DNA of 64,000 nucleotides from Brevibacillus choshinensis (GTDB lineage: Bacteria > Bacillota > Bacilli > Brevibacillales > Brevibacillaceae), in NCBI RefSeq assembly GCF_016811915.1, contig NZ_CP069127.1, forward strand, positions 2,579,001 through 2,643,000, written 5' to 3'. Every line of letters starts with the position of its first letter. Position 1 is the first letter of the stretch. Made by a program: the position numbers and the translations under genes. Shown here piece after piece: positions 42,441-50,505 of the stretch. The notes under the pieces were generated by a model that did not search any database, was not told the DNA's origin, and saw nothing but the letters and a program-made list of their open reading frames with translations.

Positions 42441-44045
42441 TTACATTTTTTGTCTAGCTTGCTTGAGTGCGATTGAATTTGCAATGGATGTCCATACGTC
42501 AGTGGATTCGGAGCCAATGTACCAGTATGCGAGTCCGCCAATTTGCCAAGTCAGGCTAGTCTGTGCTTTCAGTCCCAAGGAGCGGCTTTCTTCGAGCCAG
42601 ATCGAGTGGGAGACCCCTTGCTTCGTGAATGTGGAGCGATATTGTCCGAGCGCTTCATCCCACTTGGTGGTTGTCTTGTACTGAGAGATCAATTGGTACG
42701 ATTCTGGAATGCTGATATCTGTTGATTGGACTTGGCCGCCAGCTGAGTACCAATCCCTGGTATACAACGGTATGCCGGCAATCAGCTTCTGCGCAGGAAC
42801 GTCATCGAGAACGCCCTTAATCACATTTTCAAACCATGGCAGGGAAGCGACAGATCCCGCCTTTGGACTCCCCACCCAGTGCTCTTCATACGCCATCAAT
42901 ACAACGTAGTCAGCATGCAATGCCAATTTTTCATAGTCGAAAGGTTCGCTCCAATCCGTGCCTGTATCCGGAGGAACATCCACGGAGAGAACAGCGCCTT
43001 TGGCGTGCAAAGCGGTGCCGAGTTCTTTGATGAAGGCAGTGAAGTTGTCTCTGTCATCGGGATTGAACCCTTCAAAGTCGACGTTGATTCCGTCTAGCTG
43101 GTACTTGTCGACAAACGAGACGAGCTTTTGGACGACAGCCGTTCGTTTCGACTTGTCAGAGAGTACGGCATGAGTCGTAGTGGGATCAAACTGGTTGCCG
43201 AAAAGCGCCCAAACCTCTTTTCCGTTTTTCTGCGCCCAATGGACGAGAGAGGCATCCGTATAGTCGCTGATCGATCCGTTCTTTTGCAAGAAGTACCATC
43301 TCGGGGACAAGGTGTTGATGCCCGACTTCTGCACTTGGGCAATAAACTCTTGAGTCGTCGACTGGTACTGCCACCCCAGCGAGACCAATGGCTTTGCCGA
43401 AACAGTGGTTGCATTCAGTTCATCCAGAATTCGTTTCAAAATAACCGCCGTCTCTTCCCGGGAGAGGGCAGCACCCGGTCGGAAATAACCCTGATATCCG
43501 ACAAGCCATTGCTTCTTGATTGCGGCGCTGACAGCCGGACGAGCCCAGTTGGAGATGGCGTTGGCATCTTTCACAGATGGCGTAGCTGTAGAGGAAGCCT
43601 GCAACCCCATTGCTCGAACCAGGAAGGTAGCTGCCTCTTGACGGGAAATCGTCCGATTCGGAGAGAAGGTTGTGGAGCTAGTGCCATTTGCCATGTCGAG
43701 AGAGACAGCCGCTTGTACGTACCCGTATGCCCAGGAGGATTTAGGCACATCTGTAAAGGATGGCACGCTGCTGGCGACAGGCTTGATGCCCAATGTACGG
43801 TCTAGCATGGAGACAAATTCAGCCCGTGTGACAGGGTTTTCTGGATGAAAGTATCCTTTCTCATCTCCGGAGACGATGCCAGAGGATTGCAGCGCCCGTA
43901 TCTGCTCCCGCGCATAACTGTTGGAAATATCGCGCAGGCTATTCGTGGACGCCGTGGATGTCGGTGCACTGACACCTAGTGTGAAACAATACGTGAGAAT
44001 GATCAGTGTAACGATTGAAATATGTATGTGTCGTTTTTTCATCAT
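42441..44045 (-). CDS. SLH-domain glycoside hydrolase family 18 protein
   Basis: A 534-residue exported enzyme. A signal peptide (MMKKRHIHISIVTLIILTYC, cut near residue 31) is followed by three S-layer-homology repeats (about 35-85, 95-145, 155-205) that tether it to the wall, with FSPNRTISRQEAATFLVRAM in the second. A GH18 domain follows (about 215-525). The catalytic signature LDGINVDFEG (DxxDxDxE) is complete, so it should cleave beta-1,4 bonds of chitin-like or peptidoglycan glycans. It resembles spore-coat/cortex GH18 proteins of Bacilli. ATG 44045 is chosen for the signal peptide; no ribosome site is strong. Confidence 0.82.
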   Translation of the reverse strand: MMKKRHIHISIVTLIILTYCFTLGVSAPTSTASTNSLRDISNSYAREQIRALQSSGIVSGDEKGYFHPENPVTRAEFVSMLDRTLGIKPVASSVPSFTDVPKSSWAYGYVQAAVSLDMANGTSSTTFSPNRTISRQEAATFLVRAMGLQASSTATPSVKDANAISNWARPAVSAAIKKQWLVGYQGYFRPGAALSREETAVILKRILDELNATTVSAKPLVSLGWQYQSTTQEFIAQVQKSGINTLSPRWYFLQKNGSISDYTDASLVHWAQKNGKEVWALFGNQFDPTTTHAVLSDKSKRTAVVQKLVSFVDKYQLDGINVDFEGFNPDDRDNFTAFIKELGTALHAKGAVLSVDVPPDTGTDWSEPFDYEKLALHADYVVLMAYEEHWVGSPKAGSVASLPWFENVIKGVLDDVPAQKLIAGIPLYTRDWYSAGGQVQSTDISIPESYQLISQYKTTTKWDEALGQYRSTFTKQGVSHSIWLEESRSLGLKAQTSLTWQIGGLAYWYIGSESTDVWTSIANSIALKQARQKM

Positions 44046-44200
44046 ACATCCAGTATAAGGAGCGAGTCCCAATGTTTCATTGATCATTTATTGGCAGCAA
44101 TCTGAGTGTTGACAACGGGGGCGAACTCTTTTGGAGCCTGCGGGATATGATATGATAGTACAGGAACAAAAGTAGAGAGAAGAAGTGAGGCGGGAGAGTT

Positions 44201-45178
44201 ATGGAAGACGTACTGATCGTCGGTGCTGGTCCTTGTGGGCTGGCAGCAGCGATAGCTTGCAAAAGAGCGGGGCTGAACCCAATCAACATAGAGAAAGGTT
44301 CGTTGGTCCACTCTATCTACAGATATCCAACGTACATGATTTTTCACAGCACGGCCGAGCTTTTGGAAATTGGCGGGATTCCCTTCTCGACGCCAAACGA
44401 AAAGCCGACACGCCAAGAAGCGCTCCAGTACTATCGCTTGGTAGCGAAACGAGAGGGGCTTCGGATCAACAGCTTTGAAACGGTAACAGAGACGCAAAAA
44501 ACGGACGAAGGCTTTCACGTGACCACAGTGGATCGCTTTGGAGAGACACATACATATGATACGAAGAATCTCATTATTGCGACGGGCTATTTCGACAATC
44601 CAAACCGGCTGAATGTTCCAGGCGAGGATCTGCCCAAGGTCTCTTCCTTTTACAAAGAGGCGCACCCCTATGCCGGGCTTCCTGTCGCGATCGTCGGGGG
44701 GAATAACTCCGCTGTAGATGCTGCGATGGAGCTGGAGCGGGCAGGAGCAGAAGTAACGGTCATATGCCGGAGAACAGAGCTGTCCGACAAAGTAAAAGCA
44801 TGGACGCGGCCCGTTTTTGAGAGCTTGATCAATAAAGGGCGAATTCGCATGATGTTTGGCTCGGTTGTCGATTCCATCGAAGAGCGCTTGATCCGGGTGA
44901 AAACGGGAGAAGAAGTGGTGGAGCTGGAAAACGATCATGTCTTCGCGCTGATCGGGTACCGCCCGGATCGATCCTTTTTACAATCACTCGGAGTAAAGAT
45001 CGATCCGGAGACGGGTTCCCCGCAGCATCATCCGGAAACGATGGAGACCAACGTGCCGGGTCTGTACATTGCGGGCGTAATTGCAGCGGGGCATCGCGCC
45101 AACGCCATCTTCATCGAAAACGGCAGATTCCATGGTGAAGGAATCGCACGTCACATCACGTCACGCTTGGCACGCTAA
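44201..45178 (+). CDS. ypdA: Bacillithiol disulfide reductase (YpdA/Bdr)
   Basis: A 325-residue NADPH-dependent flavoprotein reductase that returns oxidised bacillithiol to the thiol form. The FAD loop is GAGPCGLAAAI, with the single active-site Cys12 next to it (the equivalent of Cys14 in known Bdr), and the NADPH loop is VGGNNSAVDAAMELERAG. The TrxB-type CxxC pair is absent, as expected. The motif YMIFHSTAELLEIGGIPF is family-specific. It indicates that the host makes bacillithiol, in line with a Bacillales origin. GTGAGGCGGGAGAG precedes the ATG. Confidence 0.9.
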   Translation: MEDVLIVGAGPCGLAAAIACKRAGLNPINIEKGSLVHSIYRYPTYMIFHSTAELLEIGGIPFSTPNEKPTRQEALQYYRLVAKREGLRINSFETVTETQKTDEGFHVTTVDRFGETHTYDTKNLIIATGYFDNPNRLNVPGEDLPKVSSFYKEAHPYAGLPVAIVGGNNSAVDAAMELERAGAEVTVICRRTELSDKVKAWTRPVFESLINKGRIRMMFGSVVDSIEERLIRVKTGEEVVELENDHVFALIGYRPDRSFLQSLGVKIDPETGSPQHHPETMETNVPGLYIAGVIAAGHRANAIFIENGRFHGEGIARHITSRLAR

Positions 45179-45184
45179 GGCAGC

Positions 45185-45523
45185 TTACATGGTCCACTCC
45201 AGCTGCTTTCCGCCAATCAGGTGGTAATGCAGATGGAAGACGGTCTGCTGGCCATGCTTGCCGATATTGGTGATGACCCGAAATCCGGGATCCTTTACCT
45301 CCATCGTTTCGGCTACCTTTTGCAGGGAGAGGTGGAGGTGTCCGATTAATTCCTTGTCCTCAGGCTCAATCGCCAGGAGAGAGGTAATGTGCTTTTTCGG
45401 TATCATCAATACGTGCACAGGGGCGATGGGGTTGATGTCATGAAAAGCGACGACGTGCTCATCCTCGTACACTTTTTTCGAAGGCAGTTCACCATTGACA
45501 ATTTTGCAGAAAATGCAGTCCAT
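45185..45523 (-). CDS. HIT-family nucleotide hydrolase (HinT-like)
   Basis: A 112-residue protein starting MDCIFCKIVNGELPSKKVYE, with the histidine triad in FHLHYHLIGG. HIT enzymes split AMP-lysine or other phosphoramidate nucleotides. Cys residues in CIFCKI plus the following histidines may bind zinc. ATG 45523 follows GGAAAGGATG at good distance; upstream in-frame starts sit on the ribosome site. It is in the standard short form. It is convergent with ypdA and separated by 6 bases. Confidence 0.87.
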   Translation of the reverse strand: MDCIFCKIVNGELPSKKVYEDEHVVAFHDINPIAPVHVLMIPKKHITSLLAIEPEDKELIGHLHLSLQKVAETMEVKDPGFRVITNIGKHGQQTVFHLHYHLIGGKQLEWTM

Positions 45524-45551
45524 CTTACTCGACATCCTTTCCAAATAAAAT

Positions 45552-45595
45552 AAAGGTAAAGCTTACTTCGGCATCCGAGTGAGCTTTACCTTTTC
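45552..45595 (-). terminator. Terminator between the DUF3147-like gene and the HIT gene
   Basis: AAAGGTAAAGCT and AGCTTTACCTTT perfect arms with T tracts on both sides. Confidence 0.75.
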
Positions 45596-45609
45596 TTGTC
45601 TATCGAGAA

Positions 45610-45939
45610 TCATCCGGCAACTTGTTTGTACATCCAAAAATACAGGAAGAGAATGAGGATCCCAAAAAGAATGGCATACACAGGCCGTACCCAGGTGGTC
45701 AAGACGTAGCAGGAAGCAACGAAAAGAACCAGTCCGAATGCTCCGAGAATGCCGCTTCTTTGCGCCAAGTGGAATTCTTGTGTGTTCATGTATTTGATCT
45801 GGAGCATCATGTTCAGCAGGGTAATGATAGGAAGGGTCGTAATAATTCCGGATAGAAAAATGTTTTTCGTTTTGCTGAAATAAGTGGCCAAGACTACGAT
45901 GGAACCGCCTAACACAAATTTGATCAAATAGTCAATCAT
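45610..45939 (-). CDS. Small membrane protein, GlpM/DUF3147-like
   Basis: A 109-residue protein with four hydrophobic helices (about 5-22, 28-45, 62-80, 85-105). The start MIDYLIKFVLGGSIVVLATY and the GIITTLPIITLLNM loop look like the GlpM/DUF3147 family, whose role is unknown. AGGAGG precedes ATG 45939. It is a single gene ended by the hairpin at 45552-45595. The family match is from recall and moderate. Confidence 0.6.
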   Translation of the reverse strand: MIDYLIKFVLGGSIVVLATYFSKTKNIFLSGIITTLPIITLLNMMLQIKYMNTQEFHLAQRSGILGAFGLVLFVASCYVLTTWVRPVYAILFGILILFLYFWMYKQVAG

Positions 45940-46084
45940 GGGAAAGCCTCCTGAGGTGTACGCGAAGTCGATACGAATGGTTGCCCCATTCGACCTGTAC
46001 ATTATAATCCCGGAGGCAGAAAAAGAGTAGCTGTTTGTTTAGTTACACTTTAATTATTTATTGTTACGGCATTTATGTAAGGCC

Positions 46085-46115
46085 TTGACTCTCCTCTTAG
46101 GGGAGCCTTTATCCT
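46085..46115 (+). promoter_or_regulatory. MerR-type promoter with 19-bp spacer
   Basis: -35 TTGACT (46085-46090), 19-bp spacer, -10 TATCCT (46110-46115). The spacer contains an inverted repeat, CTCTCC and GGGGAG around TCTTA. Long 19-bp spacers with a central dyad are the mark of promoters remodelled by MerR regulators, and the dyad is close to the BmrR operator. Directly upstream of the MerR gene, so probably autoregulation. Confidence 0.72.
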
Positions 46116-46138
46116 GTGGCTTGTGGAGGTGAGAATGC

Positions 46139-46882
46139 GTGCTGTATACGGTAAAAGAAGTTTCTTCGATGTCCAAGGTCACGATCAAAGCCTTGCATCA
46201 TTACCACAAGATCGGACTTCTGATGCCGCAGCAAGTGAGCGAGGCGGGATATCGGCTTTACGGAACGGCCGAATTGGAACGGCTTCAGGAAATCTTGTTC
46301 TACCGTGAACTTGATTTTCCCCTGGAGCAAATCAAAGTGCTGCTGGACCGGCCGGTAGATCGCTCCAGTATCTTGTCCGAGCAAAGGGCGTTACTGAAGG
46401 ATAAAGTGCGCAGGATGAGTGTGATCATGGAAACGCTGGAGAAAACGATACGGGCAGTGGAGGCGGGAGAACCAATGGATAAAAAAGAACTGTTTGCAGG
46501 GTTTCAAAGTGAAAAGGAGTGGGAGAGTGCACTGTCGGAGCAAAAAGAGTATCTGCGAGAAACGTACCAAGTCGAACTCGAGACGACACCCATCAATGTG
46601 CCGGAGATGAATGCGCAGGCGATTGAAGCGGCTTCATTTATGAACGATATGGCGTGCGCGCTGACAGATGGTGTCAAACATACAGAAGAGAGCATCCGTG
46701 AGAGGATCCGTGAGCATCTCGCCTTTCTCAATCAGCATGGGCATTCCGTCACCAAACAGGATTTTGTGAATCAGACCCGGTTTTTCCTGCAAGACGATTT
46801 CCACCTTCGTATGCTCGAGGACCAGCAGGTTGGGCTGGCGTACTATTTAGCGGTAGCAGCGGAAGCGTATGCTGCGGGGTAG
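46139..46882 (+). CDS. MerR-family regulator with TipAS ligand-binding domain (Mta/TipA-like)
   Basis: A 247-residue transcription activator. The winged HTH lies at residues 1-70 (MLYTVKEVSSMSKVTIKALH, EAGYRLYGTAELERLQEILF). A dimerisation coiled coil follows (about 75-115), and then a TipAS-type antibiotic-recognition domain (about 125-240), which in Streptomyces binds thiopeptides. Size and layout match B. subtilis Mta, which turns on multidrug efflux. GTG 46139 follows GGAGGTGAG. Its own promoter is MerR-type. No efflux gene is adjacent. Confidence 0.85.
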   Translation: MLYTVKEVSSMSKVTIKALHHYHKIGLLMPQQVSEAGYRLYGTAELERLQEILFYRELDFPLEQIKVLLDRPVDRSSILSEQRALLKDKVRRMSVIMETLEKTIRAVEAGEPMDKKELFAGFQSEKEWESALSEQKEYLRETYQVELETTPINVPEMNAQAIEAASFMNDMACALTDGVKHTEESIRERIREHLAFLNQHGHSVTKQDFVNQTRFFLQDDFHLRMLEDQQVGLAYYLAVAAEAYAAG

Positions 46883-46900
46883 CCTTTTGGGGATAAAAGC

Positions 46901-46937
46901 AAAAAGCTCTGGTCGGTGTATCCGGTCAGAGCTTTTC
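46901..46937. terminator. Bidirectional terminator
   Basis: AAAAGCTCTG and CAGAGCTTTT arms, between the MerR gene and the convergent thioesterase gene. Confidence 0.8.
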
Positions 46938-46949
46938 GGCATGAATGGC

Positions 46950-48236
46950 CTACGAAAAAGCCTTTTTCAAAAATTGCAGAACTTCTCTCCAGGAGTGCTC
47001 GCTGGCATAGGCGTTGTTTTTGGCCGTTCCGCCATTGAGCTGCACGCGAGTCGCGGGGATATAGGGGAAACGGATCATATGCCCAGTATTTTCGTAGCGC
47101 AAATGAACGACATCATGGGAGAAGTTTTTTTCCTGTAAGCGTGCTACGATCCGATCACAATGCTCTGCGGCTGGCCACCAATGGTCGTCATCGGAAGACA
47201 AAAGCATGATCGGTCCATTGATTCGTTCTACGGGAATGGTTGCATCCTCCAGCCACTCACAATCCTTCCATGTTTGGGCATGGATGTGATCGATTCGCTG
47301 ACCCGCCTTCAGCAGGGCTTGTGCTTCCTGCGCTTGGGCTTCGGTCCAATGAACAAAAGGCAGCGGCTCCCCGCGAAAGGACCACGATGACTGAGGCGAG
47401 AATAGATCCGACCCCGAATATTCCCTGTCGCAGCCAAGACATACCGTAGAGCTGGGACTGGAGGCAATGACCGCGCGCACTTCAGGATCATACGCACCGA
47501 TGACAAGCGCCAATTCAGCCCCTTTGGATCGTCCGAATACGACTATCTTTTCAGAGTCTACCTGCGGCTGCTGTTTCAGCCAGCGAATGGCATTTTGTAT
47601 GTATTCCAACGGGATTTGGCGAATATCATCCGGGAGATCATCGCACTGAAAGTATGCCAATGCCAAAGCGGGATACCCATGAGAGGCAAACAGAGCCGCA
47701 AACTGCGAGCAGGAACCGATTCCTCCCTCGCTACCTCCCAAGACCAGAATGGCTGGTCGGGGCTCGGCATGAGAATGGGAAAAGTACAGCCCGACGATAC
47801 CATGGTCACGAATTTTCGCAATGGACACCTCCGGAGAGACGAAGATGCGTGTGACGGTAGCTTTCGCGACGACCTTGTCGTGTACTTCAGCGGACAATTG
47901 AATCGTAGTGGAACGAGGAGCGAATTCAAACATATCCAGAGAATAAGGACTGAAAAAGCGCTGAGTCTGTACATGCATCGACCAGAACAATCCCATGGGA
48001 TCAATTCCTTCATAAGTCCCGAAAAGAGGGGCTTGGGATACGAGATCGACGCTTCCTTCATCATCTGCTTGGAAAATGGCGTGAGAAGAGGCAGTCAACT
48101 CTCCACCTGGCAAACCGTCATTCAGGGTAGCATGGAGGGTGATCAGCTGATGCGGAGCGAATCCGCTCAGTGTGATGTGAACAGGAACGTCTAGCAAGGC
48201 CGTTGATGGGGTAACATCAATTTGTGGCAGCATCAT
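46950..48236 (-). CDS. Acyl-CoA thioester hydrolase/BAAT-type protein
   Basis: A 428-residue enzyme with an N-terminal Ig-like acyl-CoA thioesterase domain (about 1-125, IDVTPSTALLDVPVHI) and a C-terminal alpha/beta-hydrolase domain (about 150-425). The nucleophile elbow reads GRSKGAE (Ser, about residue 232), and His is probably in ENTGHMIRFPYIP. Eukaryotic members transfer or hydrolyse acyl-CoA; bacterial ones are less known. ATG 48236 is preceded by GGGAGAG at a slightly long distance; the upstream ATG at 48263 has no site. Cytosolic. Confidence 0.8.
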   Translation of the reverse strand: MMLPQIDVTPSTALLDVPVHITLSGFAPHQLITLHATLNDGLPGGELTASSHAIFQADDEGSVDLVSQAPLFGTYEGIDPMGLFWSMHVQTQRFFSPYSLDMFEFAPRSTTIQLSAEVHDKVVAKATVTRIFVSPEVSIAKIRDHGIVGLYFSHSHAEPRPAILVLGGSEGGIGSCSQFAALFASHGYPALALAYFQCDDLPDDIRQIPLEYIQNAIRWLKQQPQVDSEKIVVFGRSKGAELALVIGAYDPEVRAVIASSPSSTVCLGCDREYSGSDLFSPQSSWSFRGEPLPFVHWTEAQAQEAQALLKAGQRIDHIHAQTWKDCEWLEDATIPVERINGPIMLLSSDDDHWWPAAEHCDRIVARLQEKNFSHDVVHLRYENTGHMIRFPYIPATRVQLNGGTAKNNAYASEHSWREVLQFLKKAFS

Positions 48237-48333
48237 GACAGACAACTCTCCCTTATTGATCATATGGGAAACAAGTTTATTATAGTAGAGATTAAAAAAA
48301 TACAGGGAATAAAGATGTGACAGATCCGAAAAC

Positions 48334-48363
48334 TTGACTTCGCATGGAAGGTGTAACTATAAT
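48334..48363 (+). promoter_or_regulatory. Promoter of the Rrf2-family gene
   Basis: -35 TTGACT (48334-48339), 18-bp spacer, -10 TATAAT (48358-48363). Confidence 0.7.
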
Positions 48364-48387
48364 CATTACAACGAAAGGGTGACCCTT

Positions 48388-48825
48388 ATGAAAATCAGTA
48401 GTCGTTTTTCCGTCGCTGTACACATCCTGTCGCTGCTTTCCATTGAATCGTCCTCACACTGCACGTCGGAATGGATCGCAGGAAGCGTCAATACGAATCC
48501 GGTCATTATCCGTAGGGTGCTGGGGCAATTGAAAAAGGCAGGGCTGGCGCATGTCCGGTCCGGTACAGGCGGAGCTACACTCGCAAAAGAATTGAAGGAC
48601 ATCACCTTGCTCGATGTCTACCGTGCAGTGGATGTGGTGGAAGAAGGCCGTCTCTTTCATATCCATGAGCAGCCCAATCCGCAATGCCCGGTAGGTGCCA
48701 ATATTCAGTTCGTGCTGGAGCTGATCTTGACCCGTGCGCAGAATGCCATGGAAGAGATTTTAGGCAAAGTGACCATGGAGGTGCTCGTCACGCACCTGAG
48801 GCACCAGATTGCAGCCCATGGCTGA
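48388..48825 (+). CDS. Rrf2-family transcriptional regulator (YwnA-like)
   Basis: A 145-residue dimeric DNA-binding protein. The start MKISSRFSVAVHILSLLSIE is followed by the winged HTH VNTNPVIIRRVLGQLKKAGL and the wing VRSGTGGATLAKELKDITLLDVY. The three cysteines that hold an iron-sulfur cluster in IscR/NsrR are missing (only CPVG remains), so it belongs to the cluster-free YwnA group with an unknown signal. GAAAGGGTGA precedes the ATG, and a good sigma-A promoter lies 25 bases upstream of it. Confidence 0.83.
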   Translation: MKISSRFSVAVHILSLLSIESSSHCTSEWIAGSVNTNPVIIRRVLGQLKKAGLAHVRSGTGGATLAKELKDITLLDVYRAVDVVEEGRLFHIHEQPNPQCPVGANIQFVLELILTRAQNAMEEILGKVTMEVLVTHLRHQIAAHG

Positions 48826-48915
48826 AATAGATCTGCCCCCGCCTGGGGAGGGATACCCGAAGCGGTGTCGTATGATATAGGGGAGTGATTTCTTTGTATC
48901 GGGAGGCGGATCTGT

Positions 48916-50349
48916 GTGTCATTGCCGAACATGATTCAACCGATCAACACCTATCTTCGTCCAACAGACACCTTGGAGGATGCCGCTCGCGTCATGCTGG
49001 AAACGCGATTTGACGTCCTGCCCGTGGGTGATGAGCAGGGGCGTCTGGTAGGTGTTTTTTCGCGAAGCTCCTTATACCGCATGATCCTGGAAAAACTGCC
49101 TTCCCATACTTCTATCGAGGGATTTGTGAAAACCGATGCTGTGACGACGCCGCTGGAGAGGCTGGATCACATCACGTTCGAGGAGCTGGAGCGAGTGATT
49201 CAGAACAGCAGGGTCGGCTCCAGCATCATCATAGATAGAGACAGGCGAATCATTGGCGTACTGACAAAATCGAAGGTCGTAAACGCACTGGTAGAGTCCA
49301 AGAATGACTTGAGAGAGCAGCTGGAAGCAATCCTGCAGACAGACGCCTGGGAACCTGCACCTCGACGGGAATATGCGGCTCGCTTTCAGGAAAAGACACA
49401 AGGAAAGTCAGATCATCTGGCTACGTATCAGTGGGAACACATTCTCACACGAGATAAAGCGATGAAGCAGTTGATCATTTCTGCTCAAAAGGCTGCACGA
49501 CGAGATACATCTGTCCTGCTGCGAGGGGAGAGTGGAACGGGCAAAGAGCTGTTTGCTCATGCCATCCATAATGCCAGCAAGCGCTCTGCAGGTCCGTTTG
49601 TGACGATCAACTGCGCCTCTGTACCGGAACATCTTCTTGAGGCTGAGTTTTTTGGATATGAAAATGGAGCGTTTACGGGTGCGGATCGGTCGGGGCGAAT
49701 GGGCAAGCTGGAGCTGGCACACGGTGGCACACTGTTTCTCGACGAAATCGGGGATATGGCTCTGCACCTGCAGGCCAAGCTGTTGCGCGTGATCGAGGGA
49801 AAGGAGTTTTACCGGGTGGGAGGGACGAAGCCGATCCATGCAGACATCCGCATCATTTCTGCGACGAACGCCCCGCTGGAGGAGATGATCGCGCAGAAAG
49901 CATTTCGGGAAGATTTGTACTACCGTCTGCATGTCATGACGCTGTCCATACCTCCCCTGCGCGCGCGGGCAAATGACATCCTGCTCGTAGCGAATGCCTT
50001 TATCAAGCAGCTGAATCCGGTATTGGAGACGTCTGTCACCGGGATCGAGGAATCCGTCCAAAAAGTGCTCTACCAATACGAATGGCCGGGGAACATCCGT
50101 CAGCTGCGAAATGTGATCGAGCGAGCTTTGATACTTGCGGAAAATGGGAAAATCTCATTTGCGGACCTGCCGGAAGAGCTGCTAGGGCGCGCCACTGTGC
50201 TGCACGGGAAAACGATCGTGCAGGCAGCGGAAAAGACGGAGATTGAGCGTGCCTTGCGGGAGACGCATGGGAACAAAGTGAAAGCAGCACGTCTTTTGGG
50301 AATGAGCAGGTCTGTACTTTACGAAAAATTGAAAAAATTCAACCTGTAG
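48916..50349 (+). CDS. Sigma-54-dependent activator with N-terminal CBS pair
   Basis: A 477-residue enhancer-binding protein that opens sigma-54 promoters. Two CBS domains (about residues 1-60 and 70-128), which usually sense adenosyl nucleotides, are followed by a short linker without a PAS domain. The AAA+ domain has Walker A GESGTGKE (204-211), the sigma-54 contact loop GAFTGA (251-256) and Walker B GTLFLDEIGD (271-280). A Fis-type HTH closes the protein (KVKAARLLGMSRSVLYEKLKKF). GTG 48916 follows GGGAGGCGGA. It sits directly before the catabolic operon that has a -24/-12 promoter, so it is almost surely the activator of that operon. Confidence 0.9.
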   Translation: MSLPNMIQPINTYLRPTDTLEDAARVMLETRFDVLPVGDEQGRLVGVFSRSSLYRMILEKLPSHTSIEGFVKTDAVTTPLERLDHITFEELERVIQNSRVGSSIIIDRDRRIIGVLTKSKVVNALVESKNDLREQLEAILQTDAWEPAPRREYAARFQEKTQGKSDHLATYQWEHILTRDKAMKQLIISAQKAARRDTSVLLRGESGTGKELFAHAIHNASKRSAGPFVTINCASVPEHLLEAEFFGYENGAFTGADRSGRMGKLELAHGGTLFLDEIGDMALHLQAKLLRVIEGKEFYRVGGTKPIHADIRIISATNAPLEEMIAQKAFREDLYYRLHVMTLSIPPLRARANDILLVANAFIKQLNPVLETSVTGIEESVQKVLYQYEWPGNIRQLRNVIERALILAENGKISFADLPEELLGRATVLHGKTIVQAAEKTEIERALRETHGNKVKAARLLGMSRSVLYEKLKKFNL

Positions 50350-50351
50350 AT

Positions 50352-50381
50352 CTGTCCGGGATGCCGGACAGTTTTTTGTTT
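50352..50381 (+). terminator. Terminator of the activator gene
   Basis: CTGTCCG and CGGACAG arms around GGATGC, followed by six T. Confidence 0.85.
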
Positions 50382-50432
50382 TGCTTCCACATAAGGACAT
50401 TGAAAGGTACCTGCTTTTCGTGTTCTTTGGAT

Positions 50433-50448
50433 TGGCAGCGAAATTGCA
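50433..50448 (+). promoter_or_regulatory. Sigma-54 (-24/-12) promoter of the acyl-CoA catabolic operon
   Basis: TGGCAG-CGAAA-TTGCA has the invariant GG and GC separated by exactly 10 bases and differs from TGGCAC-N5-TTGCW in one base. The start should be near 50460, about 45 bases before the thiolase start codon. Confidence 0.85.
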
Positions 50449-50505
50449 ATACAGAGGAATGGGAAGGCATAGAAATAGTCGTGAAGACAAAGGAGGATGA
50501 TGAGA

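Noticed and set aside
44109..44156. TTGACA with TATGAT as promoter of ypdA
   Set aside because: Spacer is more than 30 bp to either TATGAT, too long for a promoter.
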